Shown here: in pieces, positions 1-9,901 of the stretch | How the letters are laid out: every line of letters begins with the position of its first letter | Position numbering within the stretch: the first letter of the stretch is position 1 | Assembly: GCA_004010275.1 (NCBI GenBank) | Contig: RBWT01000071.1 | Span: forward strand, 1 to 38,672 | Reading direction: 5' to 3' | DNA: 38,672 nucleotides | Source of the DNA: Streptomyces huasconensis | GTDB lineage: Bacteria > Actinomycetota > Actinomycetes > Streptomycetales > Streptomycetaceae | Translations under genes and position numbers: made by a program | Notes under the pieces: model-generated | Told to the model about the DNA's origin: nothing | The model's database searches: none | What the model saw: only the letters and a program-made list of their open reading frames with translations

Positions 1-59
1 GCCCCCGCCCCCGCGGGCCCGCCGCACCAGCTCGCCGCGGGCTAGCTACGCTGGGGGGC

Positions 60-236
60 ATGGACTACGTTTCCGCGCTCGTGCCCCCCGTAGTGATGGC
101 CGTGTTCTTCAGCGGTCTCATCGTGACGATCGTGAAGACCCAGGGCGGTGCCAACAAGGCCAAGGAGGACGCGGCGGCGGACGCCGCGATCCGGGCCGAG
201 GCCCTCCAGCAGTCCCCCAAGGCGGGCGGCGCCTGA
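60..236 (+). CDS. Small single-pass membrane protein (58 aa)
   Basis: An ATG at 60 follows a purine-rich GGGGGG stretch and opens a 58-codon frame closed by TGA at 234-236. The product has one hydrophobic segment (about residues 5-25, VSALVPPVVMAVFFSGLIV) followed by a short charged, Ala/Lys-rich cytoplasmic tail (KTQGGANKAKEDAAADAA). No catalytic motif is visible. This pattern, an N-terminal membrane helix plus a charged tail, matches small conserved Streptomyces membrane proteins of unknown role. The frame has strong G/C third-position bias, and a strong intrinsic terminator lies 67 bp downstream, which supports a real short transcription unit. Function is not assigned. Confidence 0.75.
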   Translation: MDYVSALVPPVVMAVFFSGLIVTIVKTQGGANKAKEDAAADAAIRAEALQQSPKAGGA

Positions 237-302
237 CCCGCCTGCCGCCCCCGACCGGCACCGAAGCCGCAGGTCACACCTGTAGCCACACCTATAGCCC
301 CC

Positions 303-345
303 AGGGCGTACGACTCATCTCCTCGCGAGTCGTACGCCCTTTTTG
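303..345 (+). terminator. Strong intrinsic terminator
   Basis: A perfect 14-bp stem, AGGGCGTACGACTC (303-316) with its complement (327-340), encloses a 10-nt loop and is followed by TTTTT. It lies between the small membrane protein gene and the BlaI-type regulator and insulates the two. Confidence 0.9.
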
Positions 346-423
346 TCGCGTTCAATCAGGCTTGCACCACCTGACCACGCACACCACCTACGCCACGTCC
401 CTCCCACATCACGTACATCACGC

Positions 424-447
424 CAATAGTGACGTCTCCCACTATTG
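424..447. promoter_or_regulatory. Perfect inverted-repeat operator of the BlaI-type gene
   Basis: CAATAGTG (424-431) and CACTATTG (440-447) form a perfect 8-bp inverted repeat with an 8-bp spacer. The right arm ends 7 nt before the GTG start at 455 and contains a plausible -10 (TATTGT, 443-448), so the transcript is probably leaderless and a bound dimer would block RNA polymerase. BlaI/MecI-family repressors bind dyads of this general size (TACTA/TGTAGTA type) in their own promoters. Autoregulation is inferred from position. Confidence 0.7.
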
Positions 448-454
448 TTCTGCT

Positions 455-853
455 GTGCCTCGTCCATTGGGAGAACTCGAAGACGCCGTCATGACACGGG
501 TGTGGAAGTGGAACCGCCCCGTGACCGTTCGAGAAGTCCTGGAAGACCTTCAGCAGGAACGCTCCATCGCCTACACGACCGTGATGACCGTTTTGGACAA
601 TCTCCATCAGAAGGGCTGGGTGCGCCGCGAAGCGGAAGGCCGCGCCTATCGATATGAGGCGGTCTCCACTCGCGCCGCCTACGCAGCCGCACTGATGAAC
701 GAAGCCTGGTCACGGAGCGACAACCCCGCCGCCGCTCTCGTCGCCTTCTTCGGGATGATGTCGGCGGAACAGCGCGAAGCGCTGAGCGATGCCATGCGTA
801 TCGTCCAAGGCCCGGAGAACCCCGGCTCCGCGGAGCCCGGCACAGAGCGATAG
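455..853 (+). CDS. BlaI/MecI/CopY-family transcriptional repressor (orphan)
   Basis: A 132-aa protein read from GTG 455, giving the family-typical start MPRPLGELEDAVMTRVWKW. An upstream in-frame start at 362 would add a non-conserved His-rich extension and run through the operator, so it was rejected. The winged helix-turn-helix covers about residues 5-75 (VTVREVLEDL, YTTVMTVLDNLHQKGWV, YRYEA). The C-terminal dimerisation helices include FFGMMSAEQREALSDAM. BlaI proteins are usually inactivated by the sensor protease BlaR1, but no BlaR1-type M56 protease is encoded nearby, so the signal is unknown. argA starts 9 nt after the stop and may be co-transcribed. Target genes cannot be named beyond its own promoter. 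Confidence 0.9.
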   Translation: MPRPLGELEDAVMTRVWKWNRPVTVREVLEDLQQERSIAYTTVMTVLDNLHQKGWVRREAEGRAYRYEAVSTRAAYAAALMNEAWSRSDNPAAALVAFFGMMSAEQREALSDAMRIVQGPENPGSAEPGTER

Positions 854-862
854 CGTCCGCTC

Positions 863-1405
863 ATGGCAGCAGAGGGTCCCGAACTCAGCGAACTCAGCGC
901 AAAAGCGGTCTCGGTCCGCAGGGCGCGAACCTCCGATGTGCCGGCCGTGCGCCGGCTCCTCGACTCGTACGTCCGTGAGCGCATCCTCCTGGACAAAGCG
1001 ACGGTGACGCTTTACGAGGACATCCAGGAGTTCTGGGTCGCGGAACGGGACGACAACGCCGAGTTGCTCGGCTGCGGGGCCCTGCACGTGATGTGGGAAG
1101 ACCTCGCGGAAGTACGCACTCTCGCGGTGAATCCGGAGGTCAAGGGGGCGGGGGTGGGGCACCAGCTGCTCGGGAAGTTGCTGCAGACCGCCCGCTGGCT
1201 CGGCGTCCGGAAGGTTTTCTGTCTCACCTTCGAAGTCGACTTCTTCGCGAAGCACGGCTTCGTGGAGATCGGCGAGACTCCGGTCGACGGAGATGTCTAC
1301 AGCGAGCTCCTGCGTTCCTATGACGAGGGCGTCGCCGAGTTCCTCGGCCTCGAACGAGTGAAACCGAACACCTTGGGCAACAGTCGGATGCTTCTGCATC
1401 TGTGA
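863..1405 (+). CDS. argA: Short amino-acid N-acetyltransferase (N-acetylglutamate synthase), GNAT fold
   Basis: A 180-aa GNAT protein. It matches the actinobacterial short NAGS type, which lacks the N-terminal amino-acid-kinase domain of E. coli ArgA and catalyses acetyl-CoA + L-glutamate to N-acetylglutamate, the first step of arginine synthesis. Visible features are RRARTSDVPAVRRLLD at the N-terminus, the core strand AEVRTLAVNP, the acetyl-CoA loop VKGAGVGHQLL (about residues 93-103) and FFAKHGFVEIGE near the C-terminus. No strong ribosome-binding site precedes ATG 863, so it may be translated by coupling to the repressor gene 9 nt upstream. It carries no visible arginine-regulatory domain. 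Some relatives are annotated only as GNAT family; the argA call rests on similarity to the mycobacterial enzyme. Confidence 0.85.
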   Translation: MAAEGPELSELSAKAVSVRRARTSDVPAVRRLLDSYVRERILLDKATVTLYEDIQEFWVAERDDNAELLGCGALHVMWEDLAEVRTLAVNPEVKGAGVGHQLLGKLLQTARWLGVRKVFCLTFEVDFFAKHGFVEIGETPVDGDVYSELLRSYDEGVAEFLGLERVKPNTLGNSRMLLHL

Positions 1406-1542
1406 TCGCCTCTGTGGTATTCCGATCCGACCACCTGCCCCGGTCGCCTATGTCCGAAACGCGCATGTTTCCAGGCTTCTAGGGGCCCCCGGTCTCTCCC
1501 AGGGGTTTGTGTTTTTCCGGCAAAAGCGGTTTGCTTTCCGAC

Positions 1543-1564
1543 GTACTGCAGTACTGCATATAAC
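1543..1564 (+). promoter_or_regulatory. Tandem GTACTGCA repeats and -10 upstream of lsr2
   Basis: GTACTGCA occurs twice in tandem (1543-1550 and 1551-1558). The array contains two overlapping perfect 12-bp palindromes, GTACTGCAGTAC (1543-1554) and TGCAGTACTGCA (1547-1558). It directly abuts TATAAC (1559-1564), a good -10, about 70 nt upstream of the lsr2 start. A repressor bound here would cover the -35/-10 spacer. The protein that binds is unknown. Confidence 0.5.
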
Positions 1565-1632
1565 AGGGGCCGGTGAATCGGCGGCGTACGCCGTGCGGGC
1601 CGGCCTCGAAGTTATCGATGAAAGGAAATCCG

Positions 1633-1971
1633 GTGGCACAGAAGGTTCAGGTCCTTCTTGTCGATGACCTCGACGGCGGCGAGGCAGACGAGACCGTGAC
1701 GTTTGCGTTGGACGGCAAGTCCTACGAGATCGACCTCACCACGGCCAACGCGGACAAGCTCCGTGGCGCCCTGGAGGACTTCGTCAAGGCCGGTCGGCGT
1801 ACCGGCGGCCGTAGTTCGGGCGGCCGCGGCAAGGCGCGTTCGGCGTCGACGAGCGGCAGTCAGGACACCGCCGCGATCCGCGCCTGGGCGAAGGAGAACG
1901 GTTTCGAGGTCAATGACCGCGGCCGTGTTCCCGCGTCGATTCGTGAGGCCTACGAGAAGGCCAACGGCTGA
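1633..1971 (+). CDS. lsr2: Lsr2 nucleoid-associated xenogeneic silencer
   Basis: A 112-aa protein read from GTG 1633, with AAAGGA (1621-1626) as ribosome-binding site. The family-typical start MAQKVQVLLVDDLDGGEAD fixes the start codon. The N-terminal half (residues 1-60) is the oligomerisation domain (ETVTFALDGKSYEIDLT, LRGALEDFV). A Gly/Ser/Arg-rich linker follows, then the C-terminal DNA-binding domain (IRAWAKENGFEVNDRGRVP), whose RGR motif inserts into the minor groove of AT-rich DNA. Lsr2 bridges DNA and silences horizontally acquired and specialised-metabolism genes. The last 22 bp overlap the 3' end of the convergent minus-strand gene. The tandem repeat just upstream suggests dedicated control. 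Confidence 0.97.
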   Translation: MAQKVQVLLVDDLDGGEADETVTFALDGKSYEIDLTTANADKLRGALEDFVKAGRRTGGRSSGGRGKARSASTSGSQDTAAIRAWAKENGFEVNDRGRVPASIREAYEKANG

Positions 1972-2540
1972 CGGTTGCGTCGTCGCAGCCGGACCCGGTG
2001 GCACTGCGTTGCCGCCGTGTCCACCAGTCGTACGAGACCGGAGCCCACGGCGGGGTCGCTGTGGTGCGCGGTCCCGCCACCCCCCACCGCGGGCAGGGAC
2101 ACCAGCGTCGGCAGCGTCGGCTCCACCTCGCACCCGGGCTCCGGGGGCCGCAGCCACACGGCGGCCTCCCGCGAGCCGGACCACCCCGGAGGCGTGGGCG
2201 CGTCGACGTGCCCGCCCGCCCCGATGGCGGTGAGGTCGAGGGGGATGTCCCCCCACTCCAGCCAGTCGAGCAGCCCCGGCAGCTCGTCCGCGCATCCCGC
2301 GCCCACCAAGAGGTGCATCGTTTCCCCGCGCAGCGCCACCGGAGCCTTCGGCCCGAGGTGGCGCAGCGCCGCGAAGCCCGCCTCCGCGGGCAGCTCCAGG
2401 ACGTCGAAGCGCAGCCCCGTCACCAGACGCACCGGGCCGGGGCCGGGCACGATCGCCCAGCCGAGTTCGTTCTCGTACCACTGCCGCACCGGGTCGCTCT
2501 GCTCGACCGGGGTCCGGGGCTGAGGAACTGTGGGGGCCAT
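1950..2540 (-). CDS. SCO3374-family conserved hypothetical protein
   Basis: A 196-aa protein starting MAPTVPQPRTP from ATG 2540. Motifs shared with actinobacterial relatives are VRQWYENELGWAIVPG, RLVTGLRFDVLELPAEAG, DELPGLLDWLEWG and VWLRPPEPG. The pattern resembles the bifunctional primase/polymerase-like N-terminal fold (RFDVLELPAEAG and WLRPP are typical), but no metal-binding catalytic triad can be asserted, so function is left open. The gene sits between lsr2 and clpC, facing lsr2, and its stop lies inside lsr2. The last ~25 residues are unusually Arg-rich because they are read opposite the lsr2 end and its flank. Confidence 0.8.
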   Translation of the reverse strand: MAPTVPQPRTPVEQSDPVRQWYENELGWAIVPGPGPVRLVTGLRFDVLELPAEAGFAALRHLGPKAPVALRGETMHLLVGAGCADELPGLLDWLEWGDIPLDLTAIGAGGHVDAPTPPGWSGSREAAVWLRPPEPGCEVEPTLPTLVSLPAVGGGGTAHHSDPAVGSGLVRLVDTAATQCHRVRLRRRNRQPLAFS

Positions 2541-2645
2541 GTCCCAGCAACAGCCCGGGGGCTCCGCTGGTTACGCAGGGTCTCCTTCCGGATGCGTACC
2601 GTGTCCGAAAAGGGGGCGTACGGGAGTGTTCGGGGGTGCAAGAGT

Positions 2646-2662
2646 GTTCGCCCGTAGCGGAG
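2646..2662 (+). promoter_or_regulatory. Candidate ClgR-type operator
   Basis: GTTCGC-ccgta-GCGGAG resembles the dyad GTTCGC-N5-GCGAAC bound by ClgR, the activator of actinobacterial clp/lon genes, with two mismatches in the right arm. The position upstream of clpC fits. The match is imperfect, so the call is tentative. Confidence 0.3.
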
Positions 2663-2796
2663 GGAACCGGTGCGCGCCGCATGGACTGTCAGTCGTTACG
2701 GGTAAGACATCCCTAGTGGGGAGGGGCGACACGCGGTTCCGGGCGTCTCACGTTCGCCATCGGCGTAGTGGTGGTGGGGGTAACTGCCTGGCCTGC

Positions 2797-2823
2797 GGGA
2801 ACATCGTCTCGCACCATCGGGTT
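2797..2823 (+). promoter_or_regulatory. SigR-type promoter for clpC
   Basis: GGGAAC (2797-2802), exactly 18 nt, then GTT (2821-2823). This matches the thiol-stress sigma factor SigR consensus GGGAAY-N18-GTT. The start point would fall near 2828, giving a clpC leader of about 150 nt. Streptomyces clpC is known to belong to the SigR response, which makes the match credible. Confidence 0.6.
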
Positions 2824-2980
2824 GAGGCAGTTGTCGGCGTTCGGGGTCAGGAGTTCCTCCCAGAGGAGGGCCGGGTGTCGGCAGTTGGAATGAGCGGTCC
2901 CCGCTTGCGGGACTAAGCTGCGGAAGGACAGGGAGGGGACCGACCCCTTACTGCCTGACCGCTCTGAGGAGCGATTAACG

Positions 2981-5509
<2,529 letters not shown>

Positions 5510-5527
5510 CCGCAGGGCACGTTTGAT

Positions 5528-5569
5528 GGGGCTGCCCCGGACCGTTTCGTGCGGTTCCGGGGCAGCCCC
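5528..5569 (+). terminator. clpC intrinsic terminator
   Basis: A very GC-rich 16-17-bp stem: GGGGCTGCCCCGGACCG (5528-5544) pairs with 5552-5569 with one bulged base and a short TTTCGTG loop, followed by TTCT. It closes the clpC unit before the convergent NLR gene. Confidence 0.85.
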
Positions 5570-5613
5570 TTCTGCGTGCCCGCACGCATGTGTGCGTGCA
5601 GGCACGCGGCGGC

Positions 5614-8600
5614 TCAGTCGTCGGCGAGCAGGGCGTACGCATCGACCTTGATGTGTACGGGGAAGGTCTCGTAACCGAACGCCACCGGGACGCTCACCAG
5701 GGCCAGGTCGGGCAGGAGTGCGGGCAGCGGGGCGACGTCGATCGGTTCCCGGTCGGGGAGGACGGCAAGGTGAAGGCGCCGCACACCGGGGAAGAGTTCG
5801 CCGAGCCGGGCCTGTGCGGCCTCCCAGCCGCTCTCGACGTTGAGGGTCAGCTCCGTGACGCCGGGCAGGCGCACGCCGGGTGCCGCCTCGGCCAGACAGC
5901 CGGAGGGGAGCATCATCATCGTGAGGCGGGGCAGCCGCGTGAAGGTGTCCCACGGCAGTCCGTTGAGCGCCGCGCTCTCGTGGGCGATCATCAGGCCCGC
6001 CAGGCACGGCCACCGGTCCACGTGGCGCAGGTCGCCCAGGTGCCGGTCGGGGTCGAGGACGCCGAGGGTGCGCAGCGGGGCCTCCGGGGGCAGCGGGGCA
6101 AGCGTGTAGGGCTCGCGGATGTTACACAGCCGTAGCTCCGTCATGCCGCGCACGGCCATGAGTGCCTCGTCGGTGAGGCGGGCGGGGGAGAGGCCGAGCG
6201 AGAGGTACGTGGGAGGTGTGGCGGCCAGCAGGCGGGACGCTGCCTCGGGGGAGACCGTCTCGCGGATGTCCAGGTGCTTGGGGCGCAGTCCCAGGCGCTC
6301 CAGCTCCGCCACCTGCTCGTCGTCGCGGATGGAGAAGTGGGTCATGCCGTCGTCCAGCCGCGCGATGACCTGTTCCGCGTAGGCCCGGCGTTCGAAGCGG
6401 CCCCATCCCCACATGAGCTGCCTGCGTACGGCGAGGGCCGGGTGCCGGGTGAAGCGCGCGAGGTGGGGGATCGCGGTGTCCGAGCGGATGTGCGTCAGGG
6501 TGATCGCCACGTCCCGGGCGTCCTCGTCGTCGAGGCCGTCCGGACCCGGCAGCAGGTCGAGCACCATCGGGCCGACCGCGCCCAGCTCGCGCGCCTCGCG
6601 GCGGCTCTGCGGCGGAATCAGCTGGGCGGTGCGCCGCTCCACCTCCCCCCGCACCCCCGGCGCCAGTTCCACCGCGTGTTCGAGGCAGGCGGCTGCCAGG
6701 AGGTGGATGCGCTTGCGGGCGCGGGCATCGGGGTGCTTGTCGCCGTACGAGAGCAACTCCCGCAGCAGCTCGGCCCGTTCGCGCGGTCTCGCCTGGGCCA
6801 CCGCCATGCGGATGACGTCCTCCCACTGGTCGTCCGTCGCGTGGCGGGCGAGTACGCCGAAGTCGCCCTCCTCGACGGCCGCGCGGGCGCCCAGGAAGTC
6901 CTGGAAGGTGCGGTGGACGAAGTCGACGGTGCCGGGGCCCGGTTCGCGCAGCAGGCCGCTGCGGTGCAGGAAGTGGGTGTAGACGGCCTTGGCGTCGCCG
7001 AGCGCGGCCAGCTCCGGGACGGCCGGCAGGGCGTCGGCGATGATCGACTCCGCGCGTGAACGGTCCATCACCGTACGGCCGTTGCGGATCAGCCAGTACG
7101 CGAGGCGTTGGAGGAGCTGGAGCTGCGGTTCCTCGCGCAGGTCGGGGACGGCCATGTGGCGTTCCCGGTCCCTGCGGAGCAGGAGCATGGAGAGGGCGGC
7201 GGTGTAGAGGTCCTTGCGGCCGAGCGGCAGGAAGCCCCTGCGGTCCCGGTGCAGGGCGCAGATCAGGCCGCACATCAGCGGGTTGGTGGCCAGGCGGCCG
7301 AGGTCCGGCTTCGACTTCACCGCCGCCAGGAGCTGACGCTCGTACACCGTGAGGGCCGCATCCTCCTCGGCGTTGCCGGTGGCCGCCGCCGCGTGCCAGC
7401 GTTCGATGAAGGCGGCCACCTCCTTGTCGTTCATCGGGGAGAGCGTCAGTTCCGTGAAGCCCTCCTCGGCGAGCCAGTCGGCGCGGACCGCCGAGGGGCG
7501 CGAGGTGACCAGCCAGTGGTTGCCGGGATAGGCGTCGATGAGATCGGTGAGCCACGCGCGCGTGCGGGCGCGTTCGGCGTCCGGGATCTCGTCGATGCCG
7601 TCGACCAGGACCAGGGCGCGGCCCGCGGTCAGGACGCGCGCCTCCCAGCCCGACGGCTGCGTGCCGGCGAGCGGGCAGCCGACGGCGGTGAGGAAGCCGG
7701 CGGGGGCGGGCAGCCGCTCGCCGTGGCGGGTGAGGTCGCGCAGGGGCAGGACGTAGGGGACGCGGTCGTAGAGATACGTCAGAGGGCCCTCGGTCAGTTC
7801 CTGGCGGGCGGCGCTCACCGCGAGCCACTGCACGAGGGTCGTCTTGCCGGAGCCGGCCTCGCCGCGCAGCAGGACGCGGTCGTGCGCGGCGAGGGCCTGG
7901 TCGGCGGGGAGCGGGGCGGTGTGCTCGACGAGCTCCACCTCCTCCGCGTGGTACTCCGCGCCGGACAGGAAGCGGGCCATCGTCACGCGCCCCGGGGCCG
8001 TCGCCTCCAGCGACATGTAGGCCGCGTCCAGCGGCCACTTGCCCGGGGTGTCCGTCAGGTCGATCCCGAAGATCGTCAGCTTGCCGTGCTTCTTCGCCAC
8101 GTACGCGAGGTAGCGGCGCTCGAAGGTGGTGTCCAGCGCTTCCGGGCGGGAGTGGCGGGCGATCAGTTCGTCGACCTTGGCGATCAGCTCGTCCTGGCCG
8201 CGGCTCTGTGCGACCAGCGTCGCCGCCACGAATGTCGAGCGCTGCGTGAAGAAGTGCAGGACGTGCAGGCAGGCCCATTCGGTGACGGAGGCGAGGTAGG
8301 AGGCGGCGTCCGCGGAGAGTTCCGCGGTGAGCGGGGCGCCGGTGGCCGAGGCGCTGTGCGTGAGCGCGCGGGCCAGCTCGCGGTGGCCGAGGCGGACGGC
8401 CTGGACGTCGTCCATGTCGAGGTCGCCGAGCGCGAGGAGCACGCGGGTCAGGGCGTCCGTGACCGCGGTGGCCTCGTCCGGCGGGAAGGGGGCCTCACCG
8501 GGAGACGCCAGGGACCGGTCCACGAGCCGCTGGGCGAGGCGGCGCACGTCCGGCTCGGTCAGTGTGCGCTTCTCGCCCCGGAAGGCGACGAGCGCGGAGA

Positions 8601-8715
8601 GCCGCACGGGCCGCTCCACGAGGCCCGCCCCCGGCCCCGCCGGAACGAACAGTTTCTTGATCAGCGGGCCGATGACGCTCGATGCCAGGCGGGTGCCGAT
8701 GACCGCGGGTTCCAT
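5614..8715 (-). CDS. NACHT-domain STAND NTPase with C-terminal LRR-like region (bacterial NLR)
   Basis: A 1033-aa protein from ATG 8715 (MEPAVIGTRLASSVIGPLIK, the start typical of Streptomyces relatives); an in-frame ATG at 8775 would add 20 residues. The N-terminal ~250 residues are mostly helical, probably one of the NACHT N-terminal helical (NNH) effector modules. The NACHT core has Walker A GEAGSGKTTL (about 284-293), Walker B LVLVDGIDE (about 368-376) and a sensor-like VTSRPS. A helical region follows (FVHRTFQDFLGARAAVEE). The last ~230 residues have leucine-rich-repeat character (TELRLCNIRE, LTMMMLPSGCL, VTELTLNVESG). Bacterial NACHT proteins of this architecture protect against phage by sensing phage products and oligomerising. 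No partner effector gene is adjacent, so it would act alone. Anti-phage function is inferred from family. Confidence 0.88.
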   Translation of the reverse strand: MEPAVIGTRLASSVIGPLIKKLFVPAGPGAGLVERPVRLSALVAFRGEKRTLTEPDVRRLAQRLVDRSLASPGEAPFPPDEATAVTDALTRVLLALGDLDMDDVQAVRLGHRELARALTHSASATGAPLTAELSADAASYLASVTEWACLHVLHFFTQRSTFVAATLVAQSRGQDELIAKVDELIARHSRPEALDTTFERRYLAYVAKKHGKLTIFGIDLTDTPGKWPLDAAYMSLEATAPGRVTMARFLSGAEYHAEEVELVEHTAPLPADQALAAHDRVLLRGEAGSGKTTLVQWLAVSAARQELTEGPLTYLYDRVPYVLPLRDLTRHGERLPAPAGFLTAVGCPLAGTQPSGWEARVLTAGRALVLVDGIDEIPDAERARTRAWLTDLIDAYPGNHWLVTSRPSAVRADWLAEEGFTELTLSPMNDKEVAAFIERWHAAAATGNAEEDAALTVYERQLLAAVKSKPDLGRLATNPLMCGLICALHRDRRGFLPLGRKDLYTAALSMLLLRRDRERHMAVPDLREEPQLQLLQRLAYWLIRNGRTVMDRSRAESIIADALPAVPELAALGDAKAVYTHFLHRSGLLREPGPGTVDFVHRTFQDFLGARAAVEEGDFGVLARHATDDQWEDVIRMAVAQARPRERAELLRELLSYGDKHPDARARKRIHLLAAACLEHAVELAPGVRGEVERRTAQLIPPQSRREARELGAVGPMVLDLLPGPDGLDDEDARDVAITLTHIRSDTAIPHLARFTRHPALAVRRQLMWGWGRFERRAYAEQVIARLDDGMTHFSIRDDEQVAELERLGLRPKHLDIRETVSPEAASRLLAATPPTYLSLGLSPARLTDEALMAVRGMTELRLCNIREPYTLAPLPPEAPLRTLGVLDPDRHLGDLRHVDRWPCLAGLMIAHESAALNGLPWDTFTRLPRLTMMMLPSGCLAEAAPGVRLPGVTELTLNVESGWEAAQARLGELFPGVRRLHLAVLPDREPIDVAPLPALLPDLALVSVPVAFGYETFPVHIKVDAYALLADD

Positions 8716-9188
8716 GGGCGTGAGCGTAGTCGGCGTCACATCCGCGGCGGGGTGGATCTTGCCGTCCGGTGACATGCCGCACAGGGGTTTTGCGCGGTAC
8801 TAGGCGGAATAGTGGGATCGGGCGGGCCGGGACGCGGGACCTTCGGCCCGCAACCTCCGGGACCTTTGCCGCGTCGCCCGGCTCCGGGCGGGGGCCGGGC
8901 GCGGATGCGGGCGGAGGGCCGGTCCTACGTGCGTTTAAACCTCTCCGGCGGCCGAGAATCACATGATCGACGATCAGGTGAATTGTCCGGATTTGATGGT
9001 GTCAAGAGGTCGAAATACTGCCGGTCGGCTACGGCTTTCGGTAGTAGATGGGGGGTTTGGGCGTAGGCCGAGGGCGGGTTACCAAGGGATGGCCGACCCG
9101 GCGAAGCGTGCTCAGCGGGACCTCACCCGCTCCCGTCCGCCGGGTTCTCTCACGCCTGTCTCGTCACCCAGCTCCGAAGGACATCCTC
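8716..9188. other. 473-bp divergent intergenic region, NLR / M23 peptidase
   Basis: No convincing gene is seen. On the minus strand TAGTAC near 8800 could be a -10 for the NLR gene. On the plus strand GGTAGTAG near 9042 precedes a GC-rich stretch with a perfect hairpin, AGCGGG-acctca-CCCGCT (9114-9131), just before the M23 ribosome-binding site. Streptomyces muralytic genes often carry a ydaO (c-di-AMP) riboswitch, so its conserved blocks were looked for; none were recognised. Confidence 0.4.
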
Positions 9189-9866
9189 ATGTCGAAGCGC
9201 ACCAAGTCCCACCATCCCCGTCCGTCCCTCACCCGTGCGCGGGCGGCCGTCGTCGCCGCGGGCCTCGGGATGTCGGCGGTTCTCGGGGCCGGGGTCTCGG
9301 TCGCTGCGGACAGCGCCCAGAGCGGCGGCGCGCTGCCCCGCGTCACGGTGAACTCCGTCCACGCGCAGGCCGCCGCCCAGGCCAAGGCCGCCCAGAAGGT
9401 CAAGGCCGCCGCGGTCAAGAAGGCCGCCCCCAAGGCTCCGAAGGCCGCCGCCTGGGTCCACCCGGTCCAGCGCTACACGCTCTCCGCCAGCTTCGGTCTC
9501 GGCGGCAGCATGTGGTCCCACAAGCACTCCGGCCAGGACTTCGCCGTCTCGGTCGGCACCCCGGTCCACGCCGTGCACGGCGGTACGGTCGTCAAGGCCG
9601 GCCCCAACGGTGCCGGTGACGGTCCCGCGTACGGCAACGCCGTCGTGATCAAGCACAGCAACGGCACGTACTCCCAGTACGCGCACCTCTCGCAGGTCGA
9701 CGTCCGCGTGGGCCAGAACGTGGGCACCGGCCAGCGTGTCGCCCTCTCCGGCAACACCGGCAACTCCAGCGGCCCGCACCTGCACTTCGAGATCCGTACG
9801 ACCCCCAACTACGGCACGGCCGTGGACCCGGTCGCCTTCCTGCGCTCGGTGGGCGTGAAGGTCTGA
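9189..9866 (+). CDS. Secreted M23-family peptidoglycan endopeptidase
   Basis: A 225-aa protein from ATG 9189, with GAAGGA (9176-9181) seven nt upstream. A Sec signal peptide (basic MSKRTKSHHPRPSLTRAR, hydrophobic AAVVAAGLGMSAVLGAG) ends near VAADSA. An Ala/Lys-rich linker (AAAQAKAAQKVKAAAVKKAA) leads to a C-terminal LytM/peptidase M23 domain. Zn ligands are visible in HSGQDF (H-x3-D) and in GPHLHFEI (HxH), with YGNAVVIKHSNGTYSQYAHL between them. All catalytic residues are present, so an active cell-wall hydrolase is expected. It probably cleaves peptide cross-links outside the membrane during growth, germination or sporulation. The linker lacks LysM or SH3 cell-wall binding modules. Confidence 0.93.
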   Translation: MSKRTKSHHPRPSLTRARAAVVAAGLGMSAVLGAGVSVAADSAQSGGALPRVTVNSVHAQAAAQAKAAQKVKAAAVKKAAPKAPKAAAWVHPVQRYTLSASFGLGGSMWSHKHSGQDFAVSVGTPVHAVHGGTVVKAGPNGAGDGPAYGNAVVIKHSNGTYSQYAHLSQVDVRVGQNVGTGQRVALSGNTGNSSGPHLHFEIRTTPNYGTAVDPVAFLRSVGVKV

Positions 9867-9901
9867 CCCCGGGCGGGCCACGACCCCCGGCGCGCGTGGG
9901 C

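Larger units (their letters stand above)
2541..2980. other. 440-bp divergent control region, SCO3374-like gene / clpC
   Basis: No convincing gene is seen. The region holds a candidate ClgR box (2646-2662), a SigR-type promoter (2797-2823), the roughly 150-nt clpC leader, and the start-proximal control DNA of the minus-strand gene. The motif GAGTGTTCG is directly repeated at about 2623-2650. Confidence 0.6.

Noticed and set aside
362..454. Longer N-terminus for the BlaI-type protein
   Set aside because: The extra residues are His-rich, not conserved, and run through the perfect dyad and likely promoter.
7108..8772. A 554-codon plus-strand open frame opposite the NLR gene
   Set aside because: Low-complexity Arg/Gly/Val composition, no domain, fully antisense to the NACHT gene, whose motifs are clear.
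8776..9188. ydaO c-di-AMP riboswitch before the M23 peptidase
   Set aside because: The conserved blocks of the motif were not found by eye; needs a covariance search before being excluded fully.
5614..9866. Multi-gene defence island around the NLR
   Set aside because: Neighbours are conserved housekeeping-type genes (clpC, M23); no nuclease, toxin, integrase or transposase is present.
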